NCBI RefSeq assembly: GCF_025950235.1
Contig: NZ_JAPDDT010000006.1
Location: 310,001-374,000, forward strand
Reading direction: 5' to 3'
Source: Luteolibacter arcticus
Lineage (GTDB): Bacteria; Verrucomicrobiota; Verrucomicrobiia; Verrucomicrobiales; Akkermansiaceae
DNA length: 64,000 bases
In this document: one piece after another, positions 26,270-34,669 of the stretch
Layout: the number at the start of each line of letters is the position of its first letter
Position numbering within the stretch: position 1 is the first letter of the stretch
Notes under the pieces: model-generated
What the model saw: the letters and a program-made list of their open reading frames with translations, nothing else
Databases searched by the model: none
What the model was told of the DNA's origin: nothing
Made by a program: the position numbers and the translations under genes

Positions 26270-27317
26270 AATCTTCGCGCATTTCGGCGATCAGTCGCTC
26301 GACAACTTTCTTCGAGGTCATGCCTTGGGATTCGGCGGCGAAGTTGGTGATCACGCGGTGGCCGAGGACCGGGACGGCGACAGCTTCGAGGTCCTCGAGG
26401 CTGGCCATGTAGCTGCCGCGGAGGGCAGCGCGGGCTTTGGAGCCGAGCACAAGATACTGCACCGCGCGCGGGCCGGCACCCCAGGCGACGTAGTCCTTGA
26501 TCCAGGCGGGCGCTTCCGGTGTGCCGGGGCGGGTCTTGCGGACGATCGAGACGGCGTAGTCGTAGAGGTGCTCCGGCACCGGCATGCGGCGGACGAGTTG
26601 CTGGTAGGCCAAGACGGCGTGGCCATCCAGCAGGTGATTGAGCGTGGTGCGGGCGGTGCCGGTGGTTTCCCGGGCGATCCGCTTTTCTTCCTCCCGGCTC
26701 GGGTAGTCGACCTCGATCAGGAACATGAAGCGGTCGAGCTGTGCTTCGGGCAGGGGATAGGTGCCTTCCTGCTCGACCGGGTTTTGCGTCGCGAGCACGA
26801 AGAACGGCGGCTGGAGATCGTAGCTGCGGCCCAGCACGGTGACCTTGAGCTCCTGCATCGCCTCCAGCATGGCGGACTGGGTCTTGGCCGGGGCACGGTT
26901 GATTTCATCCGCCAGCACGATATTCGCGAATACCGGGCCGCGGACGAATTCGAACTCGCGGCGGCCGCCGACGCCGGATTCCTGGATGATGTCGGTGCCG
27001 GTGATGTCGGCCGGCATCAGGTCCGGGGTGAACTGGATGCGGTTGAAGGTCAGGTCGAAGGTCTTGGCGACGGAGGAAACCAGCAGCGTTTTCGCAAGGC
27101 CGGGAACGCCCATCAGCAGGGCGTGGCCCTTTGCAAACAGGCAGATGGCGAGCTGCTCGATGACCCGCTCCTGGCCGATGATCGCCTTGCCGAGTTCCGC
27201 CTTCAGGGCGCCGTAGGTTTTGCCGAGCTGGTCAATGGCCGCCACATCGTCGGGCGGGAGCTGGTGATCCGAATAACTGGTGGGGACGACGGGTGGGTCG
27301 GCGATGGTTTCTTCCAT
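26268..27317 (-). CDS. MoxR family AAA+ ATPase
   Basis: A 349-residue ATPase. Walker A is GVPGLAKT, Walker B is NIVLADEINR, and sensor 1 lies in FFVLATQNPVEQEGTYPLPE; the C-terminal lid is present. MoxR proteins act as chaperone-like ATPases with VWA-domain partners, here the DUF58, BatA and VWA proteins encoded downstream. It is the first gene of the operon and is divergent from the DUF1080 gene, with 112 bp between. Confidence 0.95.
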   Translation of the reverse strand: MEETIADPPVVPTSYSDHQLPPDDVAAIDQLGKTYGALKAELGKAIIGQERVIEQLAICLFAKGHALLMGVPGLAKTLLVSSVAKTFDLTFNRIQFTPDLMPADITGTDIIQESGVGGRREFEFVRGPVFANIVLADEINRAPAKTQSAMLEAMQELKVTVLGRSYDLQPPFFVLATQNPVEQEGTYPLPEAQLDRFMFLIEVDYPSREEEKRIARETTGTARTTLNHLLDGHAVLAYQQLVRRMPVPEHLYDYAVSIVRKTRPGTPEAPAWIKDYVAWGAGPRAVQYLVLGSKARAALRGSYMASLEDLEAVAVPVLGHRVITNFAAESQGMTSKKVVERLIAEMRED

Positions 27318-27429
27318 GTAAGCGGGCGGTTTGCGGAATTTCAGCGAAGCTAGAGAGGGGTCTCGTTTTGTCGAGAATGATGAACCAAATGCGACTTGTG
27401 AGGGAGGGGCTAGCAGTCAGGCTGCCAGT

Positions 27430-28077
27430 ATGCTACGCCAACTTCTCCTCTCCGCGTTCATCGCGGGTGCCGCCTCCGCGAAAGAGGCCGCCTGGACCTC
27501 GCTTTTCGACGGGAAATCCCTCTCCGGCTGGGTCGCGGCCAAGGGGGGGAAGCCGGGCGACGGCTGGAAGGTCGAGGACGGCTGCATCCACCGGGCCGGG
27601 AAGGGCGGGGATATCCTCAGCGAGAAGGAGTACAAGGATTTCGAATTCGAGTTTGAGTGGAAGATCTCCGCGAAGGGTAACAGCGGCGTGAAATACCGGG
27701 TGCAAAAGTCGCCTGCCGGCTGGCTGGGCCCGGAATATCAGGTGCTGGATGACGCCGGACACCCGAATGGCAAGGTTGCGGACACCACGGCCGGCTCCCT
27801 TTACGAAATCGCCCCGGCCGCCAAGGACAAGGACCTCAAGCCGGCCGGCGAGTGGAATGTTTCCAAGATCGTGGCCAAGGGCACCGTGCTGGAGCATTGG
27901 CTCAACGGGAAGCTGGCGGTGAAGATCGACACAGCCGGCAAGGAGTGGCCGGAGCTGAAAAAGGCCAGCAAGTTTGCGAAGTTCGATGATTTCGCCGGCC
28001 CGGCTGCAGGGAAACTCCTGCTACAGGACCACGATGATGAGGTCTGGTTTCGGAATCTGCGGATTCGGGAGCTTTGA
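27430..28077 (+). CDS. Secreted DUF1080 (3-keto-disaccharide hydrolase-type) protein
   Basis: A 215-residue protein with a short signal peptide (MLRQLLLSAFIAGAASA) and one DUF1080 concanavalin-like domain: WTSLFDGKSLSGW, SEKEYKDFEFEFEWKIS, NSGVKYRV and a final HDDEVWFRNLRIREL. DUF1080 proteins are highly expanded in Planctomycetota and Verrucomicrobiota; characterised relatives act on 3-keto-glycosides. The start at 27430 gives a standard lipoprotein-free signal peptide; the frame is open to 27331. It is monocistronic. Confidence 0.88.
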   Translation: MLRQLLLSAFIAGAASAKEAAWTSLFDGKSLSGWVAAKGGKPGDGWKVEDGCIHRAGKGGDILSEKEYKDFEFEFEWKISAKGNSGVKYRVQKSPAGWLGPEYQVLDDAGHPNGKVADTTAGSLYEIAPAAKDKDLKPAGEWNVSKIVAKGTVLEHWLNGKLAVKIDTAGKEWPELKKASKFAKFDDFAGPAAGKLLLQDHDDEVWFRNLRIREL

Positions 28078-28078
28078 G

Positions 28079-28180
28079 CGGAGAACAACGAAATCGGCGA
28101 AACGAGCGAAATGGGAAGGGCGGGGGAGTTCCCGGTGCTTTCAAATTTCGTCTATTTCGCTCGTTTCGTGGTCGATTCCT
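28079..28180. repeat. Inverted short-period repeat element B3
   Basis: Left run GGAGAACAACGAAATCGGCG and GAAACGAGCGAAAT (28079-28112); right run AATTTCGTCTATTTCGCTCG and TTTCGTGG (28143-28172). These are inverted copies of the same words, 30 bp apart. The same words form part of elements at 14938-15186 and 56248-56642. The remainder up to rpsM (28181-28358) shows no gene and should hold the rpsM promoter and leader. Confidence 0.65.
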
Positions 28181-28358
28181 CCGATCTTCCCCCAATCCCG
28201 AAGGCTCGTGAAATTCTTCACCGGAAAATTTCGATTTCCCACTTGCCAGAGGGGTCGCGTCTGCTAAACAGCCCGCCCGCTTCGGAGGGCCGGACGCGTA
28301 TTCACGTCTATTCACGTCTTTCCTCTCTAAATCGGATCTCCGCTCACCACAGCATCAC

Positions 28359-28727
28359 ATGGCACGTATTTTCGGCATCGAAATCCCCAACGAGAAGCGC
28401 ATCGAAGCGTCGCTCCGCTATATGTATGGCGTTGGCGCGACCACCGCTTCACGCATCCTCGAGCAAGCGGGCATCGACCCGGACATCCGCACCGGTCAGC
28501 TCACTGAAGACCAGCTCGTGAAGATCGCCACCGTGATCCAGAGCCAGGGCATCATCATCGAAGGTGACCTCCGCCGCGAAAAGCAGGCACAGCTCAAGCG
28601 TCTCACCTCCATCAACTGCTACCGCGGCCTGCGCCATAAGCGCGGCCTTCCCGTCCGCGGCCAGCGCACCCGCACCAATGCCCGCACCCGCAAGGGCAAG
28701 CGCCGCACCGTCGGCGTGAAGAAGTAA
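28359..28727 (+). CDS. rpsM: 30S ribosomal protein S13
   Basis: A 122-residue small-subunit head protein of standard length. It carries MARIFGIEIPNEKRIEASLR at the start, the H2TH-type YMYGVGATTASRILEQAGID and the C-terminal basic tail RGLRHKRGLPVRGQRTRTNA. It is first of a three-gene run rpsM-rpsK-rpsD. The usual preceding genes (secY, map/infA, rpmJ) are not upstream; a DUF1080 gene and a repeat are. Confidence 0.98.
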   Translation: MARIFGIEIPNEKRIEASLRYMYGVGATTASRILEQAGIDPDIRTGQLTEDQLVKIATVIQSQGIIIEGDLRREKQAQLKRLTSINCYRGLRHKRGLPVRGQRTRTNARTRKGKRRTVGVKK

Positions 28728-28757
28728 TTGCCCTGAATTTCAGAACGTTTTTCACAA

Positions 28758-29327
28758 ATGGCTGACGAAGAAACCATCCCCGCGGCTGCTGAAGCCGCCC
28801 CGGCCGAGGCTGCTGCCCCGGCTGCCGCCGCCGCTCCGGCACCCGCCGCAGCGCCTGTGGCTGCTCCTGCCGCGGAAGAAGTCGCTCCCAAGAAGGACGA
28901 CAAGAAGCGCGACATCTTTGCTGAGATCGCTGGTGCCGAAGAGACCCAGATCAAGATCCACAAGGCAAAGGGGTCCAAGAACATCTCGCGCGGCATCGTC
29001 CACGTGACCGCCACCTTCAACAACACCATCGTCAGCGTCACCGACTCCAACGGTAACACGCTCGGCTGGTCGAGCGCCGGCAAGATGGGCTTCAAGGGCT
29101 CCCGCAAGTCCACCGCCTACGCCGCCCAGGTCGTCTCCCAAGACGCCTGCCGCCAAGCGATGGGCCACGGCCTGAAGGAAGCTGAAGTCCGTGTCAAGGG
29201 ACCGGGCTCCGGCCGCGAGTCCGCTGTCCGCGCCGTCCAAGCCCTCGGCATCGAGCTGCTCTCGATCAAGGACGTCACCCCGATCCCGCACAACGGTTGC
29301 CGTCCGAAGAAGGCGCGCCGCGTTTAA
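28758..29327 (+). CDS. rpsK: 30S ribosomal protein S11 with long Ala/Pro-rich N-terminal extension
   Basis: The conserved S11 body is at residues ~65-189 ([26 protein letters not shown]-type and [20 protein letters not shown], ending [13 protein letters not shown]). It is preceded by about 60 residues that are almost all Ala, Pro, Glu and Lys, against a usual total length of about 129. The extension ends in an acidic/basic [10 protein letters not shown]. The ATG at 28758 is the only sensible start with S13 ending at 28727 and no internal ATG before the core, so the extension is probably translated. It lies between rpsM and rpsD. Confidence 0.96.
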   Translation: MADEETIPAAAEAAPAEAAAPAAAAAPAPAAAPVAAPAAEEVAPKKDDKKRDIFAEIAGAEETQIKIHKAKGSKNISRGIVHVTATFNNTIVSVTDSNGNTLGWSSAGKMGFKGSRKSTAYAAQVVSQDACRQAMGHGLKEAEVRVKGPGSGRESAVRAVQALGIELLSIKDVTPIPHNGCRPKKARRV

Positions 29328-29345
29328 TCGCACTTTTATCAGATC

Positions 29346-29957
29346 ATGGCTCGTTATACCGGACCCCGCACCAAGATCAGCCGCCGCTTTGGCGTGGCTC
29401 TCTTCGGTTCCTCGAAAGCGCTCGAGCGCCGCAATTTCCCGCCAGGCCAGCACGGCCTGCGCGCCGGCCGCAAGAAGAAGAGCGACTACTCCGTCGCCCT
29501 CGGCGAAAAGCAGAAGCTCCGTTTTCAATACGGTGTGCTTGAGAAGCAATTCCGCGGCTACTACGAAGAAGCTGCCCGCCGCCGTGGCGTCACCGGCGAG
29601 ATCCTGCTCCAGCTTCTCGAAACCCGCCTCGACAACGTCTGCTACCGTCTTGGCTTCGGCAACAGCCGTCAGGCCGCCCGCCAGCTCGTCAATCACGGTC
29701 ACGTGCTCGTCAATGGCAAGCGCGTCGACATCTCGAGCTATCAGGTGAAGCCCGGCGACAAGATCAAGATCGGCGGTAAGCCGTCCTCGCAGCAGCTCGC
29801 CCTTCGCGCCCTCGACCTGACCCAGTCAGCTCCGCTGGTGGATTGGCTGACGATCGACAAGGAAGGCCTTGAAGGCACCGTTTCCCGCGTGCCAGAGCGT
29901 TCCGACATCGACCCGCTCGTCAACGAGCAGCTCATCGTCGAACTTTACTCGCGCTGA
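29346..29957 (+). CDS. rpsD: 30S ribosomal protein S4
   Basis: A 203-residue protein of standard length: MARYTGPRTKISRRFGVALF, the S4 RNA-binding domain RLDNVCYRLGFGNSRQAARQ and LVNHGHVLVNGKRVDI. In most bacteria rpoA and rplQ follow; here a strong terminator comes 32 bp after the stop codon, so rpoA is elsewhere or distant. Confidence 0.98.
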   Translation: MARYTGPRTKISRRFGVALFGSSKALERRNFPPGQHGLRAGRKKKSDYSVALGEKQKLRFQYGVLEKQFRGYYEEAARRRGVTGEILLQLLETRLDNVCYRLGFGNSRQAARQLVNHGHVLVNGKRVDISSYQVKPGDKIKIGGKPSSQQLALRALDLTQSAPLVDWLTIDKEGLEGTVSRVPERSDIDPLVNEQLIVELYSR

Positions 29958-29988
29958 TTTCCGCAAGGAATCGTCCGATTTCAAAAGA

Positions 29989-30016
29989 CGCCCGGAGGCA
30001 ACTCCGGGCGTTTTTT
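29989..30016 (+). terminator. Intrinsic terminator after rpsD
   Basis: Stem CGCCCGGAG / CTCCGGGCG with a GCAA tetraloop, followed by six T. It closes the rpsM-rpsK-rpsD transcript. Confidence 0.93.
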
Positions 30017-30056
30017 GTTGGTAAGCCGGAGGGTGGAAGGGACTGTGCCCGGGGAA

Positions 30057-30446
30057 ATGGTATGGCTTGCCATCAGCTCCCTGAGCGCCGCCCGGATTGG
30101 CATCTCGGGTTGGGTAGCGCTGCTGCTGTTCGTCGCGCTGTTCCTGCTGGCGCTGCGGGTGTTGGACGATCCGGGCGAGGATTGGCCGGTTTACGTGTGG
30201 ATCTCGCCATTCGTGTCTGCTTTCGCAGCGAGGCTGGCCATGGTCGGTGAAGCCCGCGGTTGGGAATCGTGGCTTGTTGCTTACCTTCTCGTCGCGGCGG
30301 CCACGTGGATCACGACCGGGCCGTGGGCGTCCTTCCATACGTGGCGTCGTCCCCTCTTGGCTGCCGTCACCCCGCTCCTGCTAGGGCTATCCATGGCGGC
30401 AGGTGCGTTCCTGGAACGATGGCTGCCGGAATTGCTGCTGAAGTGA
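30057..30446 (+). CDS. Small integral membrane protein, unknown function
   Basis: A 129-residue protein with about four hydrophobic helices (ISGWVALLLFVALFLLALRV, VWISPFVSAFAARLAMV, WLVAYLLVAAATWITTG and LLAAVTPLLLGLSMAAGAFL). No family recognised. The start ATG at 30057 has GGGGAA just before it; a longer frame from a TTG at 30015 would begin inside the rpsD terminator. It is convergent with the tesA-like gene. Confidence 0.6.
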   Translation: MVWLAISSLSAARIGISGWVALLLFVALFLLALRVLDDPGEDWPVYVWISPFVSAFAARLAMVGEARGWESWLVAYLLVAAATWITTGPWASFHTWRRPLLAAVTPLLLGLSMAAGAFLERWLPELLLK

Positions 30447-30459
30447 CGCCCCGGTACGA

Positions 30460-31095
30460 TCAGAGCTCGCCCTTCAAGACCTTCCAAACACTCTCCGCCA
30501 CCTTCTCCTGCCCTTTTTCGGTGGGGTGGATGCGGTCCTGCTGATTCAGCTCCTCGCTGCCGCCGACGCCTTCCAGGAGGAATGGCACCAGCGCCGCCTT
30601 CTTCTCGGTGGCGACCTTGGCAAAGAGTCCCTTGAACTTTTCCGTGAACTCCGCGCCCATGTTGTCCGGCATCTGCATGCCGGCCACGACGACCTTGATC
30701 GCCGGGTTCTTTTCCCGCGCCTTGTCGATGATCCCGGAAAGGTTCTTCTCCGTCTGCTCCGGGGAAATCCCGCGCAGGCCGTCATTGCCGCCGAGCGCGA
30801 CGACCAGCACGTCGGCGCCTTTTCCCAAGGCCCACGAGACCCGTCGCAGGCCTCCTGCGGTGGTGTCGCCGCTGACGCCAGCATTCACCACGGTATAGGG
30901 CAGGCCGGCGGAATCGATCTTCTTTTGCAGCAGCGCTGGGTAGGCTTCCTGCGGGTCGAGCCCGTAGCCGGCGGTGATGCTGTCGCCGAGCACGACGATC
31001 CGCTTCTTCCCGCCATTTGCATCCGGCGCATCCTGTGCCCATAGTGCGCCGCCCGCCAATGCCAGCATCAGTCCCAGAAATCCCCGCAATGTCAT
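30460..31095 (-). CDS. tesA: Periplasmic SGNH esterase (TesA-like arylesterase)
   Basis: A 211-residue exported protein (signal MTLRGFLGLMLALAGGALWA). SGNH-hydrolase blocks: GDSITAGYG with the nucleophile Ser (block I), GVSGDTTAGG (II), GGNDGLRG (III), and DRIHPTEKG (V) with the catalytic Asp-x-x-His. It matches the multifunctional thioesterase/lysophospholipase/arylesterase TesA. It is divergent from an ABC ATPase of the YbbA type, the same arrangement as tesA-ybbA in Enterobacteria; the two start codons overlap within 7 bp. Confidence 0.9.
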   Translation of the reverse strand: MTLRGFLGLMLALAGGALWAQDAPDANGGKKRIVVLGDSITAGYGLDPQEAYPALLQKKIDSAGLPYTVVNAGVSGDTTAGGLRRVSWALGKGADVLVVALGGNDGLRGISPEQTEKNLSGIIDKAREKNPAIKVVVAGMQMPDNMGAEFTEKFKGLFAKVATEKKAALVPFLLEGVGGSEELNQQDRIHPTEKGQEKVAESVWKVLKGEL

Positions 31096-31826
31096 CGCCC
31101 GCTAGCCTAGGATCCGCCGCAGATGCTGTCAAACGACCCCTTCTTGAGATCCATGAACTGACCAAGGTCCACCGCACCGCCAGCCATGAGCTGACCGTAT
31201 TGCGCGAGGTCTCGCTGACCTTGGAGGAAGGCGACTCGCTCGCCATCATCGGGCCATCCGGCAGCGGCAAGACCACGCTGCTCGGCCTCTGCGCCGGGCT
31301 AGACAACGCGACTAGCGGCTCGGTCAAGCTGGCCGGTCAGGCTTTCGAGGATCTGGATCAAGACGCTCGCGCCGCGCTGCGCAACCGGCTGGTAGGCTTC
31401 GTATTCCAGAGTTTCCAACTGATCCCGACCCTGACCGCGATCGAGAACGTGCTGGTTCCACTCGAACTCCGCGGTGAAACCGGTCGCGAGAAGGATGCTG
31501 AGGAGCTGCTCCGCCAGGTCGGCCTCGGCGACCGGCTCGATCACTATCCGCTCCAGCTTTCCGGTGGCGAGCAGCAGCGGGTCGCCTTGGCCCGTGCCTT
31601 TATTCACCGGCCGCGCATCCTCTTCGCCGACGAGCCGACCGGAAATCTTGACGCGGATACGGCCGGGCCGATCGTGGAGATGCTCTTCAAGCTGAACCGC
31701 GAGGCTGGCACCGCGCTAGTTCTGGTCACGCACGATCCCACGCTCGCCGCCATGGCCCATCGGGTGGTGAAGATGAGCGGGGGACGCATCGTCGCGGAAG
31801 AGATCCACCCGCAGCAGGCTCACTGA
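31089..31826 (+). CDS. ybbA: ABC transporter ATP-binding protein (YbbA/LolD-like)
   Basis: A 245-residue ATPase. Walker A GPSGSGKTT, Q-loop FVFQSFQLIPTLTAIENVLV, signature LSGGEQQRVALARA, Walker B ILFADEPTGNLD and the H-loop VTHDP. The subfamily (LolD/MacB/YbbA) works with FtsX-like permeases. In enterobacteria ybbA is followed by the permease ybbP; here a convergent DUF72 gene follows at once, so the permease is missing from this locus. The start at 31089 is the first good ATG; the frame is open to 31017 but inside tesA. Confidence 0.88.
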   Translation: MSSPASLGSAADAVKRPLLEIHELTKVHRTASHELTVLREVSLTLEEGDSLAIIGPSGSGKTTLLGLCAGLDNATSGSVKLAGQAFEDLDQDARAALRNRLVGFVFQSFQLIPTLTAIENVLVPLELRGETGREKDAEELLRQVGLGDRLDHYPLQLSGGEQQRVALARAFIHRPRILFADEPTGNLDADTAGPIVEMLFKLNREAGTALVLVTHDPTLAAMAHRVVKMSGGRIVAEEIHPQQAH

Positions 31827-31828
31827 GG

Positions 31829-32533
31829 CTAGGGGGCCAGCTTCTTTACCAGCGCCTTGGCAAACCCCGTGCCGGCTGCGGTGTCCTCGTGCTTGAGGTA
31901 GCCGAAGACCTCCGGCCATTTCTCCGACTGGTCTTGGATGAAATCCGCCCAATCGCGGATCTTGCGCGCCGTGTAGGCGTCGCGCCGCAACCGCAGATAT
32001 CCGAAGTCCGCGGTGGCGACTCGCGGCGTGATGAGATCTTCCGACTCGGCCAAGCACAGGGCGGCATTTGACTTCGCGAGCCGGTCAAAGACCTCATCGG
32101 TGAACCACGACTCATGGCGGAACTCGAAAGCCACGCGCAGGCCGCCGGGCAATGATTCGAGGAAGTCGCCCAAGAGAGCAGCGTCTGCCTTGAAAGTCTC
32201 CGGAAGCTGGAACAGGACTGGCCCCAACTTCTTGCCGAGTCCCTTCACAGACTTCCGGAATTTGCTGATCGTGTCGCCACACTTTCGCAGCTTCGCGAAG
32301 TGCGTTACCCGCTGCGGCGCCTTCAGGCTAAAGCGGAAGTGGGCCGGCGTCTCGGCCTTCCAGCGGGCGATCGTCTTGTCGCTCGGCAAGCTACGGAAGG
32401 TGTAGTTGATCTCGGTGCTGTTGAACTCCCCGGCATAGAACGCCAGCATCTTCGGAAGCGACAGCTTCTCCGGATAGAAGGAGCCCTTCCACTCCTTGTA
32501 CTGGAAGCCCGAGGTCCCGATCCATGTGTTCAT
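31829..32533 (-). CDS. DUF72 domain-containing protein
   Basis: A 234-residue TIM-barrel-like protein of the DUF72 (YecE) family: TWIGTSGFQYKEWKGSFYPE, FNSTEINYTFRSLPS, FRFSLKAPQRVTH, PVLFQLPETF and AFEFRHESWF. The biochemical role of the family is not firmly established. The start is set at 32533 (MNTWIGTSGF); the frame continues upstream without family similarity. It ends 2 bp from the convergent ABC ATPase stop. Confidence 0.9.
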   Translation of the reverse strand: MNTWIGTSGFQYKEWKGSFYPEKLSLPKMLAFYAGEFNSTEINYTFRSLPSDKTIARWKAETPAHFRFSLKAPQRVTHFAKLRKCGDTISKFRKSVKGLGKKLGPVLFQLPETFKADAALLGDFLESLPGGLRVAFEFRHESWFTDEVFDRLAKSNAALCLAESEDLITPRVATADFGYLRLRRDAYTARKIRDWADFIQDQSEKWPEVFGYLKHEDTAAGTGFAKALVKKLAP

Positions 32534-32675
32534 CTTTTGGCATGCTTGGGGAAGCGACCGGGGAGCGCAATTCCGGAGGGCCGGCGGCAAGGCGATCCTC
32601 GAAAACGCAAATTGACTGCCTTCAACGGGAACCGCCTTGAATAGGGCGGAACTTCATCAAGTCTCACGAGGAACC

Positions 32676-33146
32676 ATGCATACCCACCGCGTCCTGATGC
32701 TTGCCTCCGCTCTTGCGTTTCTGCCCGCCGTTTCCGCCGAGGAGAAGCAGGCGACAATGCCCATGCAGGTCACGCTTACGCGCACCAAGCTGCCGAGCGG
32801 AGAAAAACTCGAGGAAGTCACGACGATCACGGCCGTCAAGGATCGCTTGGAACTGGGCGGCACCCTCTCCTTCAATGCTGGCACGGCCGAGCTGCCCAGA
32901 TACTGGACGGTGGAGTTCCGCGTTCAAAATCCCGAGTTGATGTACCTGAGTGTGAGCGACACGTCGCTCCTCAGGCAGGGAGTAAGGGAGGGAACAAGCT
33001 GGATGGCCCCCGTCGAACTCTTCGAGGTCACCGCGCCCTTCGATGGCACGGGCACCATGGTCGTCTACAAGACAAAGACCGAGTCTCTGACCCTTACGAT
33101 CACGCCGGTTGCCGCCAAGGCCAAGGACAAGCCGGCAGCGGAGTGA
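32676..33146 (+). CDS. Secreted hypothetical protein
   Basis: A 156-residue protein with a signal peptide (MHTHRVLMLASALAFLPAVSA). It is beta-rich and Thr/Val-rich with no recognised domain and no cysteines, ending in a Lys/Ala-rich tail. The start at 32676 has an ACGAGGA Shine-Dalgarno-like sequence 3-9 bases upstream. Followed 60 bp later, same strand, by another secreted unknown. Confidence 0.6.
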   Translation: MHTHRVLMLASALAFLPAVSAEEKQATMPMQVTLTRTKLPSGEKLEEVTTITAVKDRLELGGTLSFNAGTAELPRYWTVEFRVQNPELMYLSVSDTSLLRQGVREGTSWMAPVELFEVTAPFDGTGTMVVYKTKTESLTLTITPVAAKAKDKPAAE

Positions 33147-33206
33147 TCCCGCGATTGCAGCCGAGGTGACGTAATTCCTTCTCTTGGCGGTCCGTATCGT
33201 TCGTTT

Positions 33207-34109
33207 GTGACTGCCCTGAAACTGCTGCTTCTTACCCCGCTGCTGTGCTTCGCGTTGAGGGCTGAAGAAACGCAGCTCTTCTACGTTCCGACTCACACGC
33301 AGCTCACTGGCATCATCGTCAAGCAGGCACCTGAAGGAGAGTCCAGTCCTGCCGGACAGGCGAAACCGTCGTGGATACTGCGCCTGCCCCGGCCGGTCAC
33401 CGTGAACCCCAAGAAAGGCAGAGAGACCGAGATCCTTGAGCGCGACGTCAGCGAAGTCCGGCTTGCAGGAGATGACAGGCTGATCGCCGCGGCGGCGGAG
33501 ACCAAGTCGTCGGTGACTTGCTACGGGACGCTCTCTCGCACCGCGGAGGCAGGCGGTCGCCCGGTCATCGCGCTGGAAATGGGTGCCTTCAAGGTGGCTG
33601 CGCCACCCACCCGGGAAATCCGGAGTTCACCGGATGGCAAGATGTTCGTCGCCTGGGTGGATCACGACCTCGGGCCACCGCTGGGCGAGATTCGCTCGAT
33701 CTTCCTGCGCTACGCCATCGATCAAGACACGCTCTTCTCAGTGGTGAGCTCGCCTCGCGACACGCAGGCGGCTTGGAATCCCTCGTCTTCCCGCTGCGTC
33801 ATTGCCGATGCGCCGGACAACGGTGGCCCTCGGACTTGGCTGGCCGTTCACAAGTCACCCGACGAATGGGAATGGCAAACCCGCTTGATCGAGCCCTTTC
33901 GCGAGCTGGAGAAAAAGTTCCGTGAGTCCGATCCCGAGGTGCATCAGTTGTTCCGACCCTCTTTTCTCAAGATCGAGTGGCTCTCCAACACGAAGGTCCG
34001 CTTTCGCGCCTACTGCAATACCGGCACTTACTTCCTTACCCTGGATACCGATCGCCCCGATGAGCCGCCGGTGGAAGAGAAGCTCTCGGACAAGTTCTTG
34101 AAGGAGTAG
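33207..34109 (+). CDS. Secreted hypothetical protein
   Basis: A 300-residue protein with a signal peptide (MTALKLLLLTPLLCFALRAE) beginning at a GTG. The remainder is soluble and contains segments such as SPDGKMFVAWVDHDLGPPLG and FLKIEWLSNTKVRFRAYCNT, which recall beta-propeller blades, but no family was recognised. It ends 1 bp from the convergent DUF5069 gene. Confidence 0.6.
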   Translation: MTALKLLLLTPLLCFALRAEETQLFYVPTHTQLTGIIVKQAPEGESSPAGQAKPSWILRLPRPVTVNPKKGRETEILERDVSEVRLAGDDRLIAAAAETKSSVTCYGTLSRTAEAGGRPVIALEMGAFKVAAPPTREIRSSPDGKMFVAWVDHDLGPPLGEIRSIFLRYAIDQDTLFSVVSSPRDTQAAWNPSSSRCVIADAPDNGGPRTWLAVHKSPDEWEWQTRLIEPFRELEKKFRESDPEVHQLFRPSFLKIEWLSNTKVRFRAYCNTGTYFLTLDTDRPDEPPVEEKLSDKFLKE

Positions 34110-34110
34110 C

Positions 34111-34584
34111 TCACTGCGGCGCGACGATGCGTCCTTCGTCCAGATCGATAAACTCGAACATCGTCTCCACGGTGCCGGGTGGCAGGCCGATTTCGGCGAG
34201 CCGTTCGTGCACCCGCTGCGCCCCGGAATCGCGCCAGCCGCGCTTCAGCATGAAGCCGTTCCAGACTTCCACTTCTTCGTCGGTTGGTCGGCGACCTTGA
34301 ATGAAAGCCCACTCTAGCAGCTCTTCATCCGTCTTCCCGTCCTTCAGCGTCTCGGCTTCCAGAGCCGCGTAGTCGATACCGAGAAACCGGCAGCAGCGGT
34401 CGTCGAAGCTGTTCTTGTAGGCCAAGCCGCGTGCGACCTCCCAGCCTTCCGGCAGCTTGCCTGCCGCAGCGAGCCGGATCTTGTCGAGCATGCGGCCGAA
34501 GTAGACGAGGCCGAGGGTCGTTTCGGAAGGGCTGCGCAGGCCGGGAATGACGGTCGGGTAGGGCAGGGGCATGGGACCAGACAA
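34111..34584 (-). CDS. DUF5069 domain-containing protein
   Basis: A 157-residue protein matching DUF5069: GLRSPSETTLGLVYFGRMLD, KIRLAAAGKLPEGW and the cysteine-bearing FDDRCCRFLGIDYAAL. This is a small soluble family widespread in Verrucomicrobiota with no known function. The start at 34584 or four codons later. Confidence 0.8.
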   Translation of the reverse strand: MSGPMPLPYPTVIPGLRSPSETTLGLVYFGRMLDKIRLAAAGKLPEGWEVARGLAYKNSFDDRCCRFLGIDYAALEAETLKDGKTDEELLEWAFIQGRRPTDEEVEVWNGFMLKRGWRDSGAQRVHERLAEIGLPPGTVETMFEFIDLDEGRIVAPQ

Positions 34585-34669
34585 GCAGCCGACGCCGTCT
34601 CTCGCAAGCGGCCGATGAAACGGCTGGCCAAGGAATGTGGATGCCTGCGATCCTCTCTAAATAACCTCC

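Noticed and set aside
28758..28940. Separate Ala/Pro-rich small gene before rpsK
   Set aside because: It is in frame with S11 without a stop, and S11 has no other start, so it is an extension.
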